64,000 nucleotides of DNA from Mycolicibacterium sp. HK-90 (GTDB lineage Bacteria > Actinomycetota > Actinomycetes > Mycobacteriales > Mycobacteriaceae): NCBI RefSeq assembly GCF_030486405.1, contig NZ_CP129613.1, positions 1,922,001 to 1,986,000 on the forward strand. Direction: 5' to 3'. Below, piece by piece: positions 33,629-43,431 of this stretch. The notes beneath the pieces are model-generated. The model was not told where the DNA came from, searched no databases, and saw only the letters and a program-made list of their open reading frames with translations. Each line of letters begins with the position of its first letter. Positions within the stretch are counted from its first letter, which is position 1. The position numbers were made by a program, and so were the translations under genes.

Positions 33629-34963
33629 CTAGGCCGCTTCCTCGGCGAAACCCGGAACCAGTTCTGTGGCAATCGCTTTCATCGGCACGTGGGCGTCGAG
33701 TTGGCAGCACATGGCGATGGTCGAGGCGATCACCCGCAGCGGAATGGCCAGGTTGGGTGGCAGGTCGAGCTGGCGGGCCGTCTTGATCTGGGCCACCCAG
33801 TTGTCCATCTGCCCGGCCGCCATCCGCTGAATCCACCGGCGGTTGTAGTGGAAGACGTCGACCTCGATCGGTTCGACGTACTGGCGCAACATGTCGTCGA
33901 CTTCCTCGATCGAAACCTGTTGGCCCTTCTGGATGAAACCGGCTTCCTCCATCGTGGGCAGCAGCTCGTCGTAGTTCTTGTCCCGGGCCAGCCGGATGCA
34001 TTCGCCGAGCGAGGTCGGGAAGCCGTCGGGCAGCGGCGCGACGGCGCCGAAGTCGATGACACCCATCCGCCCGTCGGGCAGCAGCATGAAGTTTCCCGGA
34101 TGGGCATCGCCGTGCATCATCTGCAACCGCTTGGGCGCGTCGAAGGTGAGTTCGGACAGCCGGGTGCCCATCAGGTCCCGCTGTTCGGGGGTGCCCTCAC
34201 GGATGATCACCGACATCGGGATGCCGTCCATCCATTCCGCGATGACGACCTTGGGCGCGCTGGCGACGATCGCGGGGATGCAGAAGTGCGGATCGTCGCG
34301 GTATGCCTTGGCGAACGCACGCTGATTCTCGGCCTCGAGCCGGTAGTCCAGCTCCATGTCGGTGCGTTCGATCAACTCGTCGACGATGCCCTGGATGTCG
34401 ACGCCGGGGGCGAGCTGCTTGAACACCCCGACCAGGCGCTGGATCGTCTTGAGGTCCGCGCGCAGTGCCTCGTCGGCACCGGGGTATTGGATCTTGACGG
34501 CCACCTCGCGGCCGTCGGACCACACCGCCTTGTGCACCTGACCGATGCTGGCCGAGGCCACGGGGGTGTCGTCGAATGAGGTGAACCGTTCCCGCCATTT
34601 GGTGCCGAGTTGCGCATCGAGCACCCGGTGAACCTTGGCGGCCGGCAGCGGCGGAGCTTCGCGCTGCAATTTGGTCAACGCCTCGCGGTACGGCTTGCCG
34701 TACTGCTCGGGGATGGCCGCCTCCAGGACCGACAGGGCCTGGCCCACCTTCATCGCCCCGCCCTTGAGCTCGCCGAGTACGGCGAACAATTGTTGGGCGG
34801 CCTTGTCCATCAACTCGGCAGTGACCTCGTCCTTGGACTTGCCGGTCAGGCGCTTGCCGAACCCCAATGCGGCCCGCCCCGCCATGCCGCCGGCCAGGCC
34901 GGCGAGCTTCGCATTCCGTGCCACACTTCCACGTTTGATGTCAGACACCAGACCATCATCCAT
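33629..34963 (-). CDS. ABC1/AarF-type atypical kinase (Rv3197, MABP-1)
   Basis: A 444-aa UbiB/ABC1 atypical kinase-fold protein. KGGAMKVGQALS is the KxGQ signature, VAVKIQYPG holds the ATP Lys, MMHGDAHPGNFML is the catalytic-loop region and VIDFGAVAP the metal Asp. From memory, the M. tuberculosis homologue was reported as a macrolide ATP-binding protein linked to erythromycin resistance, which suits its place next to whiB7. The start is probably the ATG at 34963; GTG at 34948 is an alternative. Last gene of a likely three-gene operon. Confidence 0.87.
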   Translation of the reverse strand: MDDGLVSDIKRGSVARNAKLAGLAGGMAGRAALGFGKRLTGKSKDEVTAELMDKAAQQLFAVLGELKGGAMKVGQALSVLEAAIPEQYGKPYREALTKLQREAPPLPAAKVHRVLDAQLGTKWRERFTSFDDTPVASASIGQVHKAVWSDGREVAVKIQYPGADEALRADLKTIQRLVGVFKQLAPGVDIQGIVDELIERTDMELDYRLEAENQRAFAKAYRDDPHFCIPAIVASAPKVVIAEWMDGIPMSVIIREGTPEQRDLMGTRLSELTFDAPKRLQMMHGDAHPGNFMLLPDGRMGVIDFGAVAPLPDGFPTSLGECIRLARDKNYDELLPTMEEAGFIQKGQQVSIEEVDDMLRQYVEPIEVDVFHYNRRWIQRMAAGQMDNWVAQIKTARQLDLPPNLAIPLRVIASTIAMCCQLDAHVPMKAIATELVPGFAEEAA

Positions 34964-35005
34964 GACTTGGCTGAATCGCCCGCAACCAACTGGCAACAAA
35001 CGTTT

Positions 35006-35851
35006 TCAGCACGGGCACTCGGGGTGCCGCGACCAGTGCCGCGCGGCGATCGAGTATCCGTCGGCGTCGAGCTCCAGGGTGGTGTTGAGCGTGGGCGGCA
35101 CAGCTGGGGCGGGCTGACCGGTATCGGGGTGCCCGACCGCGCGGATGACCAGGTCGACCTGGCGCAGCGCCAGTGCCGCGGTGGCCAGGATGGTCGCGCG
35201 GCTGGCGCTGCCGACCGCACCCCTGAGTTGGTTGGCCACGGCCGGCCACGCCGCGTCGCGGTCGGTGCGGTGCAAGTCGGCGCACTGCAGGCAGCTGGTC
35301 TTTCCCGGGATCACCAGCGGGCCGACCAGCCCGGCGCCGTCGCGCACGCGCACGGGCAGGTGCGCGATGCCGACCTCGTGCAGCTCCTGCAGCAGGCGGG
35401 GGTCGGTGATCTGGTAGTCGGCCAGGACCACCAGGTCGGTGGAGGCCGCCACGTTCCTGGTGTGCGGGTGGGTGCTGTGCCGGACCCGCGCGCCCGAGCA
35501 GCGCAGGCCGTTGGTCAGCAGTTCCGACAACGGCCCGCGGCCGTGGATGCGGATCGAGGCCGACCGGGTCGCGCGGGCCGGGGCGGTCAACGCGGTGAGC
35601 ATTCCTGCCTCGGTGAGTGCGCCGACCAGCTCGTCGACGGCCGTGTCATCGTCGAACGATTCTGCGGCCGTGAGCAATTCATCCCGAGTGGCCCCGGCCT
35701 GCAACGTACGCAGCAGCCTGGCCAGTTGTGCCTGCGTCATCCCGTCGGGAGGGCGGACCAGCACCGCGCGGCGCGGGTCCCACCCGAGCTGGACCGCGTT
35801 GTCGGGCCGCAGCAGGATCGGCCTGCCCGCCGCGAGCACGTAGCGGATCAT
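35006..35851 (-). CDS. TOMM cyclodehydratase-like (E1/ocin-ThiF-type) protein, Rv3196
   Basis: A 281-aa protein resembling the TIGR03882 cyclodehydratase domain of azole-forming peptide (TOMM) pathways. The start PILLRPDNAVQLGW is typical of the leader-peptide-binding part; the middle GPLVIPGKTSCLQCADLHRT matches the conserved core, and SCLQC with the final HPECPC could be a four-Cys zinc site. No YcaO, dehydrogenase or precursor peptide is seen nearby, so it is an orphan, and a heterocycle-forming role is unproven. It lies between the DUF2342 and ABC1 kinase genes on the same strand. Confidence 0.7.
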   Translation of the reverse strand: MIRYVLAAGRPILLRPDNAVQLGWDPRRAVLVRPPDGMTQAQLARLLRTLQAGATRDELLTAAESFDDDTAVDELVGALTEAGMLTALTAPARATRSASIRIHGRGPLSELLTNGLRCSGARVRHSTHPHTRNVAASTDLVVLADYQITDPRLLQELHEVGIAHLPVRVRDGAGLVGPLVIPGKTSCLQCADLHRTDRDAAWPAVANQLRGAVGSASRATILATAALALRQVDLVIRAVGHPDTGQPAPAVPPTLNTTLELDADGYSIAARHWSRHPECPC

Positions 35852-35912
35852 GCGAAGACTCTGCCACGGCAGCGGCGACCGCCGTTTCAGTTATCCACAG
35901 GCCGCGCCGAGC

Positions 35913-37319
35913 TCAGCTGCCGCTGTCGCCCTCTGCGTCGTCGCCCTTGCGCTGTTCCTTCTCCAGATCGGCGATGGCCTGTTCGAAGGCGCTGTCGAGG
36001 TCGCTGGTGTCGCCGCCGATCATCCGGTCGATGAAGCCGGCCGGCTCGTCGAGATCGGCTGCGCTGGGCAGCAGGTCGGGATGCTGCCACACGCTGTCGC
36101 GGGCGTCGGTGCCGACGGCCTCGGTCAGCCGTTCCCACAACACCGCGGCTTCCCGCATCTTGCGGGGGCGCAGTTCCAGGCCGACCAGAGTGGCGAAGGT
36201 CTGCTCGGCGGGTCCACCCGTGGCGCGCCGGCGACGCAGCATCTCGGCGAGCGCCGACGTGCCGGGGATGCGGTCGCCCAGCGCCGCGGTGACAACGGTC
36301 TGGACCCATCCCTCGATGAGCGCCAGCAGGGTTTCCAGCCGCTCCAGCGCGGCCTCCTGCTCGGGCGTGGCCTTCGGTTCGAAGATGCCCTGGTTGAGCA
36401 GCTGCTCCATCTCCGACGGGTCGCTCAGGGAGGCCGGGTTGAATCCGCGGGCGAAGTCCTCGATGCCGGACATGTCGACCTTCATGCCCTTGGCGAAGGC
36501 CTCGACGGCGCCGAGCAGCTGGCTGGGCAGCCACGGCACATGGCTGAACAGCCGGTGATGCGCCGCCTCGCGGGCGGCCAGGAAGGTCAGGATCTCGCTG
36601 CGGGGACGCTCCAGCCCCTCGGCCAGCGATTCGATCGCCTCCGGCATGAGCGCGGCGACGCCCTTGGGGCCGAGCGGCAGGCCGACGTCGGTGGAGGTCA
36701 GCACCTCGCGCGACAGCTTGCCCAGGGCCTGGCCGAGCTGGGAGCCGAACGCCATGCCGCCCATCTGCGACATCATCGCCAGCAGGGGACCGGCCATGCT
36801 CTTGGCCTCCTCGGGCAGGGCCGAGGCCCACACCGACGAGATCTGCTCGGCCACGGGGTCGCACAGGCGCTTCCAGGTGTCGAGGGTGTTGTCCAGCCAG
36901 TCGCTGGGAGTCCACGCCACCGACCGGGTGGTGCCCGCGGGCAGCGGGGTGACCCCGTCGAGCCAGGTCTCGGCCAACCGGACCGCGTCGGCCACGGCGC
37001 CGGTGGTCTTTTCCGGCACCGGCGCGACGAACCCGATCGAGTTGGACGCCAATTGCCGGGCCAGGTCGTAGTTCACCGGACCGGATTGCTTGCCGCCGGC
37101 CATCGCGCTACCCGCGCCGCTGAACATCTCGCCCAGCTTGGTGAAGATCTGCCCGAGATCACCCATGTCGAAGTTGGCTCCGCCCATGCCGAATCCGAAC
37201 GGATCAGAACCCGGACCTGGCCCGGAATCGCCGGAACCGGACCCGGAGTTGGGGTCCTTCTTGTCTTTGTCTCGGTCGGGGTCGTTCCCGGCGGAGAAGC
37301 CGAAGGGCAGGTCAGCCAT
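35913..37319 (-). CDS. DUF2342/TIGR03624 putative zinc-dependent hydrolase (Rv3195)
   Basis: A 468-aa protein. The first 70 residues are disordered and Gly/Met-rich (SGSGSGDSGPGPGSD, GFGMGGANFDMGD), followed by a helical domain. AAREAAHHRLFSHVPWL is the conserved E-x-x-H-like segment that gave the family its zinc-protease label; no full HExxH is present, so activity is uncertain. The tail is acidic (KGDDAEGDSGS). The ATG at 37319 (MADLPFGFS) is the family start. Head of the operon with the TOMM-like and ABC1 kinase genes; divergent from the PDZ protease. Confidence 0.8.
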   Translation of the reverse strand: MADLPFGFSAGNDPDRDKDKKDPNSGSGSGDSGPGPGSDPFGFGMGGANFDMGDLGQIFTKLGEMFSGAGSAMAGGKQSGPVNYDLARQLASNSIGFVAPVPEKTTGAVADAVRLAETWLDGVTPLPAGTTRSVAWTPSDWLDNTLDTWKRLCDPVAEQISSVWASALPEEAKSMAGPLLAMMSQMGGMAFGSQLGQALGKLSREVLTSTDVGLPLGPKGVAALMPEAIESLAEGLERPRSEILTFLAAREAAHHRLFSHVPWLPSQLLGAVEAFAKGMKVDMSGIEDFARGFNPASLSDPSEMEQLLNQGIFEPKATPEQEAALERLETLLALIEGWVQTVVTAALGDRIPGTSALAEMLRRRRATGGPAEQTFATLVGLELRPRKMREAAVLWERLTEAVGTDARDSVWQHPDLLPSAADLDEPAGFIDRMIGGDTSDLDSAFEQAIADLEKEQRKGDDAEGDSGS

Positions 37320-37397
37320 ACCCACAACGGTACTCATCGCCGGGTGCCCGGGTGCGGCTGTGGGTCACGCTGTGGGTGAACACGATCTCGCAGCCTC

Positions 37398-37403
37398 TAC
37401 TGT
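37398..37403 (+). promoter_or_regulatory. -10 element TACTGT, probable leaderless start
   Basis: TACTGT ends 7 bases before the GTG at 37411; no ribosome site is present. Confidence 0.5.
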
Positions 37404-37410
37404 GGGCGGC

Positions 37411-38451
37411 GTGAACAGGCGGATTTTGACGCTGCTGGTAGCGCTGGTGCCCATCGTGGTGTTCGGCGTGCTGCTCTCGGTGGTGACGGTGCCCTTCGTG
37501 TCGCTGGGGCCGGGTCCGACGTTCAACACGCTCGGTGAGATCGAGGGCAAGCAGGTGGTGGACATCAAGACCACGGGAGGGACCGGCGAATTCGTGGTCC
37601 ACCCCACCTCGGGGCACCTGAACATGACCACGGTGTCCCAACGCGACGGGCTGACGCTGGGCCAGGCGCTGGCGTTGTGGATGTCGGGCCGTGAGCAGTT
37701 GGTGCCCCGCGACCTGGTGTATCCGCCGGACAAGTCCAAGGACGAGATCGACGATGCCAACAACTCCGATTTCAAGAAGTCCGAGGACAGTGCCGAGTAC
37801 GCCGCGCTGTCCTACCTGAAATACCCGATGGCCGTCACCGTGCAGAGCGTCACCGACCCCGGCCCCTCGGCAGGCAAGCTGCGCGACGGCGATGCGATCG
37901 ACGGCGTGAACGGCAAGCCGGTGGGCAACCTCGACGAGTTCCAGGCCCTGCTGAAGAACACCAAGCCGGGCGATGAACTGGTGATCGACTTCCGCCGCAA
38001 GAACGCGCCGCCCGGCGTCGCAACCATCAAGCTCGGCGACAACCCCGACCGTGATTACGGGTTCCTGGGGGTCGGTGTGCTCGACGCCCCATGGGCGCCG
38101 TTCGACATCGATTTCCACCTGGCCAACGTCGGCGGTCCGTCCGCGGGGCTGATGTTCAGCCTGGCCGTGGTCGACAAGCTCACCACCGGTGACCTCAACG
38201 ACGGCAAGTTCATCGCCGGCACCGGGACCATCACAGGCGACGGCAAGGTCGGCTCGATCGGCGGCATCACCCACAAGATGCTGGCCGCCAGGGAGGCCGG
38301 GGCCACGGTGTTCCTGGTGCCCGCCGACAACTGCATCGAGGCACGTTCGGACCCACAGGACGGGATGGAGTTGGTGAAGGTGGACACCCTGACCCAGGCC
38401 GTCGACGCTTTGCACACGATTTCTGCTGGTGGCGAACCGCCTCGCTGCTGA
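37411..38451 (+). CDS. PDZ-domain Lon-like (S16) membrane protease
   Basis: A 346-aa membrane-anchored protein. Residues about 5-28 form a membrane helix (ILTLLVALVPIVVFGVLLSV); residues about 135-205 a PDZ domain (GPSAGKLRDGDAIDGVNGKP), and residues about 225-335 a Lon-type protease domain with the Ser of VGGPSAGLMFSLAV and the Lys of GGITHKMLAAREAG forming the S16 dyad. The protease domain would act outside the membrane. Matches Rv3194c. The GTG at 37411 gives the signal-anchor start. Followed by the UPF0182 gene after 97 bases. Confidence 0.88.
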   Translation: MNRRILTLLVALVPIVVFGVLLSVVTVPFVSLGPGPTFNTLGEIEGKQVVDIKTTGGTGEFVVHPTSGHLNMTTVSQRDGLTLGQALALWMSGREQLVPRDLVYPPDKSKDEIDDANNSDFKKSEDSAEYAALSYLKYPMAVTVQSVTDPGPSAGKLRDGDAIDGVNGKPVGNLDEFQALLKNTKPGDELVIDFRRKNAPPGVATIKLGDNPDRDYGFLGVGVLDAPWAPFDIDFHLANVGGPSAGLMFSLAVVDKLTTGDLNDGKFIAGTGTITGDGKVGSIGGITHKMLAAREAGATVFLVPADNCIEARSDPQDGMELVKVDTLTQAVDALHTISAGGEPPRC

Positions 38452-38548
38452 AACCGCGCGCTTCCTGTGAATGGCTAGAGTTGTAGGAAATTCGGGCGGC
38501 CCGTCGGGCATGTCACGAGTCCACCGAGGCTGAAACGGGAGTTGACGA

Positions 38549-41500
38549 GTGGGGATGCGGCCCGCGGCGAGGATGCCGAAGCTGACGCGACGTAGCCGGG
38601 TGCTGATCGGGTTGGCGCTGGTGCTGGTGCTGGCGCTACTGATCGGGCCCAGGGTGGTCGACGGCTATGTCGACTGGTTGTGGTTCGGCGAGCTCGGTTA
38701 CCGGTCGGTGTTCACCACCGTGCTGGCCACCCGGGCCATCGTCTTTCTCATCGTCGGCCTGGTGATCGGTGCGGTGGTGTTCGCGGGGCTCGCGCTGGCC
38801 TACCGCAGCCGGCCGGTGTTCGTGCCGGCCGCCGGTCCGAATGACCCGGTGGCGCGGTACCGCACCACGGTGCTGGCCCGGCTCCGGCTGTTCGGGATCG
38901 GTGTGCCGGTCTTCATCGGGCTTTTGGCCGGCATCATCGCGCAGAGCTACTGGGTGCGGGTGCAGCTGTTCCTGCACGGCGGCGACTTCGGGATCACCGA
39001 TCCGCAGTTCGGCCGGGATCTGGGTTTCTACGCGTTCGATCTGCCGTTCTACCGGTTGGTGCTGACGTATCTGTTCGTCGCGACGTTCCTGGCGTTCATC
39101 GCGAACCTGCTGGGGCACTATGTGTTCGGCGGAATCCGGCTCACCGGTCGTAGCGGGGCGCTGAGCCGCGCCGCCCGCATCCAGCTGATCAGCCTGGTCG
39201 GCACGCTGATCCTGCTCAAGGCGTTGGCGTACTGGCTGGACCGCTACGAGCTGCTCAGCAACACCCGCGCCGCCAAACCCTTCACCGGTGCCGGCTACAC
39301 CGACATCAACGCCGTGCTGCCGGCCAAGCTGATCCTGTTGGCGATCGCGCTGATCTGCGCGGTGGCGGTGTTCTCGGCGATCGTGTTGCGTGACTTGCGG
39401 ATTCCCGCCATCGGCGTGGTGTTGCTGCTGCTGAGCTCGCTGGTGGTCGGCGCCGGGTGGCCCCTGATCGTCGAGCAGTTCAGCGTCAAGCCGAACGCCG
39501 CGCAGAAGGAAGCCGAGTACATCAGCCGGAGCATCACCGCGACCCGGCAGGCCTACGGGCTGACCGACGACACGGTGACCTATCGCAGCTACGAGAGCAA
39601 GGGGCAGACCACGGCCGCGCAGGTCGCCGCCGACCGTGCGACGACGTCGAACATCCGGCTGCTCGACCCGACGATCGTCAGCCCCGCCTTCACCCAGTTC
39701 CAGCAGGGCAAGAACTTCTACTTCTTCCCGGATCAGTTGGCCATCGACCGCTACGCCGGTCCGGACGGCAACCTGCGCGACTTCGTGGTGGCCGCTCGCG
39801 AACTCAACCCGGACCGCCTGATCGACAACCAGCGGGACTGGATCAACCGGCACACCGTGTACACGCACGGCAACGGTTTCGTCGCCTCGCCGGCCAACAC
39901 CGTGCGCGGTATCGCCAATGATCCCAACCAGAACGGCGGGTATCCGGAGTTCCTGGCCAGCGTGGTCGGCCCCAACGGCAGCGTGGTCTCTCCCGGACCG
40001 GCACCGCTGGACCAGCCGCGGGTCTACTTCGGGCCGGTGATCGCCGATACCGCGGCCGACTACGCGATCGTCGGCAAGAACGGTGACGTCGACCGCGAGT
40101 ACGACTACGAGAACAACATCGAGACCAAGAACTACACCTACACCGGCTCCGGTGGGGTGCAGATCGGCAACTGGTTCAACCGGTCGGTGTTCGCGGCCAA
40201 GTACGCCGAACGGAACTTCCTGCTGTCCAACGTGATCGGTGAGAACAGCAAGATCCTGTTCAACCGGGATCCGGCCGAGCGGGTCGAGGCGGTGGCGCCA
40301 TGGCTGACCACCGACACGAGCGTGTACCCCGCGATCGTCAACAAGCGCATGGTGTGGATCGTGGACGGCTACACCACGCTGGAGAAGTATCCGTACTCGG
40401 AGTTGACGACGCTGTCGAGCGCGACCGCGGACTCCAATGAGGTGGCGGTCAACCGGTTGGCGCCGGACAAGCAGGTCTCCTACATCCGTAACTCGGTCAA
40501 GGCCACCGTGGACGCCTACGACGGCTCGGTCACGTTGTACGCCCAGGACGAGCAGGACCCGGTGCTCAAGGCGTGGATGAGCGTATTCCCGGGCACCGTG
40601 AAGCCGAAGTCGGACATCTCGCCGGAGTTGCAGAGTCATCTGCGCTACCCGGAGGACCTGTTCAAGGTGCAGCGCGCACTGTTGGCCAAGTACCACGTCG
40701 ACGACCCGGTGAAGTTCTTCACCAACGCCGACTTCTGGGATGTCCCACTGGATCCCAACCCGACCGCGAGCAGCTTCCAGCCGCCGTACTACATCGTGGC
40801 CCGGGACATCGCCAACAACAACAATTCGTCGTCATTCCAGTTGACCAGTGCGATGAACTGGATTCGGCGTGACTTCCTGGCCGCCTACATCAGTGCGAGC
40901 TCCGACCCGGACAACTACGGCAAGATCACCGTGTTGACCATTCCGGGCCAGGTGAACGGACCGAAGCTGGCCTTCAACGCGATCAGTACCGACACCGCGG
41001 TGTCACAGGACCTCGGTGTGATCGGGCGCGACAACCAGAACCGGATCCGGTGGGGCAACCTGCTCACCCTGCCGGTGGCCGACGGCGGCCTGCTGTATGT
41101 GGCACCGGTGTACGCCTCACCGGGCAGCAGCGATGCGGCATCGTCGTACCCGCGACTGATCCGCGTGGCCATGCTCTACGGCGACAAGGTCGGTTACGCC
41201 CCGACCGTCAGTGACGCCCTGACCGAACTGTTCGGCCCGGGTGCCGGCGCCACGGCCACCAACGTGGCCCCGACCGACGGCAGGCCGCAGTCTGCGGCCG
41301 CTCCGGCCGAGCCTCCGGCCGCACAGCCTCCGGCTCCGGACGGGCAGGCGCCGCAGGCGGTTCCGCCGCCGCCGGCGGCGGCGATCCCGCCCGGCGATCC
41401 CGTGCAGCTGTCGCCGGCCAAGTCGGCTGCACTCAAGGAGGTCGAGTCGGCACTGTCGGAGGCGCAGGAAGCCCAGCGCAGTGGTGACTTCGGCAAGTAC

Positions 41501-41557
41501 GGGCAGGCGTTGCAGCGCCTGGACGACGCGATGAAGAAGTTCGGGTCCGCCAAGTAG
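38549..41557 (+). CDS. UPF0182 large membrane protein (Rv3193c)
   Basis: A 1002-aa integral membrane protein. The first about 310 residues hold seven hydrophobic segments (such as [56 protein letters not shown]). The remaining part is a large extracytoplasmic domain rich in aromatic and Asn residues, with a Pro/Ala-rich linker and a helical C-terminus ([20 protein letters not shown]). UPF0182 has no settled function. The GTG at 38549 has GGGAG 7 bases upstream; the ATG at 38555 is close behind. A strong hairpin follows. Confidence 0.9.
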   Translation: MGMRPAARMPKLTRRSRVLIGLALVLVLALLIGPRVVDGYVDWLWFGELGYRSVFTTVLATRAIVFLIVGLVIGAVVFAGLALAYRSRPVFVPAAGPNDPVARYRTTVLARLRLFGIGVPVFIGLLAGIIAQSYWVRVQLFLHGGDFGITDPQFGRDLGFYAFDLPFYRLVLTYLFVATFLAFIANLLGHYVFGGIRLTGRSGALSRAARIQLISLVGTLILLKALAYWLDRYELLSNTRAAKPFTGAGYTDINAVLPAKLILLAIALICAVAVFSAIVLRDLRIPAIGVVLLLLSSLVVGAGWPLIVEQFSVKPNAAQKEAEYISRSITATRQAYGLTDDTVTYRSYESKGQTTAAQVAADRATTSNIRLLDPTIVSPAFTQFQQGKNFYFFPDQLAIDRYAGPDGNLRDFVVAARELNPDRLIDNQRDWINRHTVYTHGNGFVASPANTVRGIANDPNQNGGYPEFLASVVGPNGSVVSPGPAPLDQPRVYFGPVIADTAADYAIVGKNGDVDREYDYENNIETKNYTYTGSGGVQIGNWFNRSVFAAKYAERNFLLSNVIGENSKILFNRDPAERVEAVAPWLTTDTSVYPAIVNKRMVWIVDGYTTLEKYPYSELTTLSSATADSNEVAVNRLAPDKQVSYIRNSVKATVDAYDGSVTLYAQDEQDPVLKAWMSVFPGTVKPKSDISPELQSHLRYPEDLFKVQRALLAKYHVDDPVKFFTNADFWDVPLDPNPTASSFQPPYYIVARDIANNNNSSSFQLTSAMNWIRRDFLAAYISASSDPDNYGKITVLTIPGQVNGPKLAFNAISTDTAVSQDLGVIGRDNQNRIRWGNLLTLPVADGGLLYVAPVYASPGSSDAASSYPRLIRVAMLYGDKVGYAPTVSDALTELFGPGAGATATNVAPTDGRPQSAAAPAEPPAAQPPAPDGQAPQAVPPPPAAAIPPGDPVQLSPAKSAALKEVESALSEAQEAQRSGDFGKYGQALQRLDDAMKKFGSAK

Positions 41558-41573
41558 CAAGCCAGTTCTATCC

Positions 41574-41608
41574 AGAAGTGCCCACTTTCACGGAAAGTGG
41601 GCACTTCT
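41574..41608 (+). terminator. 16-base perfect hairpin after the UPF0182 gene
   Basis: AGAAGTGCCCACTTTC and its exact complement with a 3-base ACG loop, 16 bases after the stop. No T-run follows; the length of the stem makes termination or 3'-end protection likely. Confidence 0.7.
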
Positions 41609-41711
41609 GCGTTCTCACGCGGTGTCTTGACCTCGACGCCAAGTGAATACCAAGAGGTCCCGGTGATGCTGTGCGCCGACAAACTCGCACGGCCATGCCG
41701 AGAGGACCCCG

Positions 41712-43106
41712 ATGACCCTGACCGATCTTCCCCACGACGGCCTGGACGACGCCTTGGACGGGCTGCGGGCCCACGTCGTCGCACCTGTCGCGCTGCCGGG
41801 GGAGGCGGGCTACGAGCGAGCCACCCCGTGGAATGTGGCGGCCACTGTGGAGCCGGCTGCGGTGGTCTTGGCGACGTCGGCCTACGACATCTCCAACACA
41901 GTGCGGTACGCCGCCGCCCGGGGTTTCCGGGTGGGCGTCCAGGCCACCGGTCACGGCGCGCTGGCGGTCGCTTCCGACACCATCCTGGTGGTGACCGCCG
42001 AGATGACTCGTGTCACCGTGGATCCCGTGGCGCGCACCGCCCGCGTGGCCGCCGGAGCGACCTGGCAGCACGTGCTCGACGCGGCCGCCCCGTACGGACT
42101 GGCCGGGTTGTGCGGATCCTCTCCGGGGGTCGGTGTGGTGGGCTTCCTGACCGGTGGTGGGATCGGACCGCTGGTGCGCACGGTCGGTCTGTCGGCCGAC
42201 TATGTGCGGTCCTTCGAGTTGGTCACCGGGACAGGGGAGTTCCTCCGGGCCTCCCCGGACGAGAACGCGGAGCTGTTCTGGGGATTGCGTGGCGGTAAGT
42301 CGACGCTCGGCATCGTCACCTCTGTCGAGATAGAACTGCTGCAGATTCCCGAGTTCTACGGTGGCGCCGTGTATTTCGATGGTGCTGATGCCGCCGTCGT
42401 GGTGCGAGAGTGGGCCCGGTGGTGCGCGGATCTGCCCGAGTCCGTCTCGACTTCGATCGCACTGCAACAGCTTCCGCCGTTGCCCGGGGTTCCCGAGCCG
42501 CTGGCCGGCCGGTTCACGGTCGCGGTGCGCTATGCCGCCACCGGCGATTTCGCGGAGGGCGAACGACTGCTGGCGCCGATGCGCGCGGTCGCCACCCCGG
42601 TGCTCGACACCGTCGCGGTGTTGCCGTACTCCGAAATCGGTGCGGTGCATGCCGATCCGGTCGATCCGATGCCGTGCTACGAGCATCACACGCTGTTGCG
42701 GGAATTGACGGCGGATACGGTGGAGGTGCTCCTGAACGCGGCCGGGCCGGATTCGGGCTCGGTGCAGACCATCGTCGAGATCCGGATGCTGGGTGGGGCG
42801 TTGGCGCGTGAGGGACGTCACCGCAGCGCGTTCTGCCACCGCGACGCCGCGTTCGCGGTGGCTGTCATCGGCGTACTGGCACCCCCGACGGCCGACGCTG
42901 TGGTGCGGCAGGCCGGTGCGCTCGTCGTGGCGCTGTCGCAATGGTCCAGCGGCGGCCAGATCGCCAACTTCGCGCCCTCCGAGGACGCCGGGCGGGCCGT
43001 TCGGGTCTACGACGAGGAGACGCGGCACTGGCTGGCGGCGTTGGCCGAACGCCACGACCCGGCAGGCGTGTTCCGGTGCGGCCAGGTGGTGCGTTTCGTG
43101 CGCTGA
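41712..43106 (+). CDS. FAD-linked (BBE/PCMH-type) oxidase
   Basis: A 464-aa flavoprotein. The PCMH FAD domain spans about residues 40-215: RVGVQATGHGAL carries His81, the usual covalent FAD-linking position, and LCGSSPGVGVVGFLTGGGIG is the second FAD loop. There Ser replaces the Cys that makes a second bond in bicovalent enzymes, so FAD is at most monocovalent. The C-terminus has the BBE-like end YDEETRHWLAAL and HDPAGVFRCGQ. Substrates (alcohols, sugars or aromatics) cannot be told. GAGAGG precedes the ATG at 41712. It stands alone. Confidence 0.83.
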   Translation: MTLTDLPHDGLDDALDGLRAHVVAPVALPGEAGYERATPWNVAATVEPAAVVLATSAYDISNTVRYAAARGFRVGVQATGHGALAVASDTILVVTAEMTRVTVDPVARTARVAAGATWQHVLDAAAPYGLAGLCGSSPGVGVVGFLTGGGIGPLVRTVGLSADYVRSFELVTGTGEFLRASPDENAELFWGLRGGKSTLGIVTSVEIELLQIPEFYGGAVYFDGADAAVVVREWARWCADLPESVSTSIALQQLPPLPGVPEPLAGRFTVAVRYAATGDFAEGERLLAPMRAVATPVLDTVAVLPYSEIGAVHADPVDPMPCYEHHTLLRELTADTVEVLLNAAGPDSGSVQTIVEIRMLGGALAREGRHRSAFCHRDAAFAVAVIGVLAPPTADAVVRQAGALVVALSQWSSGGQIANFAPSEDAGRAVRVYDEETRHWLAALAERHDPAGVFRCGQVVRFVR

Positions 43107-43149
43107 AGCTGGGCCGAATTTGACCAGAAACCCGCTCTGACCAGACGAT

Positions 43150-43179
43150 TTGGAACTGTGCCGACCGCCCCGGTAACCT
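43150..43179 (+). promoter_or_regulatory. tRNA promoter
   Basis: TTGGAA (43150-43155) and TAACCT (43174-43179) are separated by 18 bases, 12 bases before the mature tRNA end. Confidence 0.55.
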
Positions 43180-43191
43180 TCTATTTACCAA

Positions 43192-43265
43192 CGCGGGGTG
43201 GAGCAGCTCGGTAGCTCGCTGGGCTCATAACCCAGAGGTCGCAGGTTCGAATCCTGTCCCCGCTA
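43192..43265 (+). tRNA. Initiator tRNA-fMet (anticodon CAT)
   Basis: 74 bases fold as a cloverleaf: acceptor CGCGGGG/CCCCGCT, D-arm GAGC...GCTC, anticodon arm CTGGG-CTCATAA-CCCAG and T-arm GCAGG-TTCGAAT-CCTGT. The three consecutive G-C pairs (GGG/CCC) at the anticodon loop and an unpaired position 1-72 (C facing T) are initiator marks, so this is tRNA-fMet rather than elongator Met. The 3' CCA is not encoded; CTA follows. Confidence 0.95.
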
Positions 43266-43270
43266 CTAGC

Positions 43271-43312
43271 GAGAATGGCCCTCGGAGAGGTTCTCCGGGG
43301 GCCATTCTCTAT
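43271..43312 (+). terminator. Terminator of the initiator tRNA
   Basis: 17-base stem (GAGAATGGCCCTCGGAG against CTCCGGGGGCCATTCTC, one G-T wobble) with a 5-base loop, starting 6 bases after the tRNA; TATT follows. Confidence 0.75.
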
Positions 43313-43431
43313 TGCGGTCGTGACGATCGGCAGGCCTCCGCCGCCGGCAGAAAACTGATTTCCACGCCCGGGTTCGCCCACCTACCCTGGGTGGCTGCGC
43401 AGATGGCGGTCGGGGAGACAGGAGAGTGGAA

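Noticed and set aside
38636..40696. A 686-codon minus-strand open frame opposite the UPF0182 gene
   Set aside because: Same shadow effect; its product is Val/Arg/His-rich and low in structure, while the sense strand encodes clear membrane helices.
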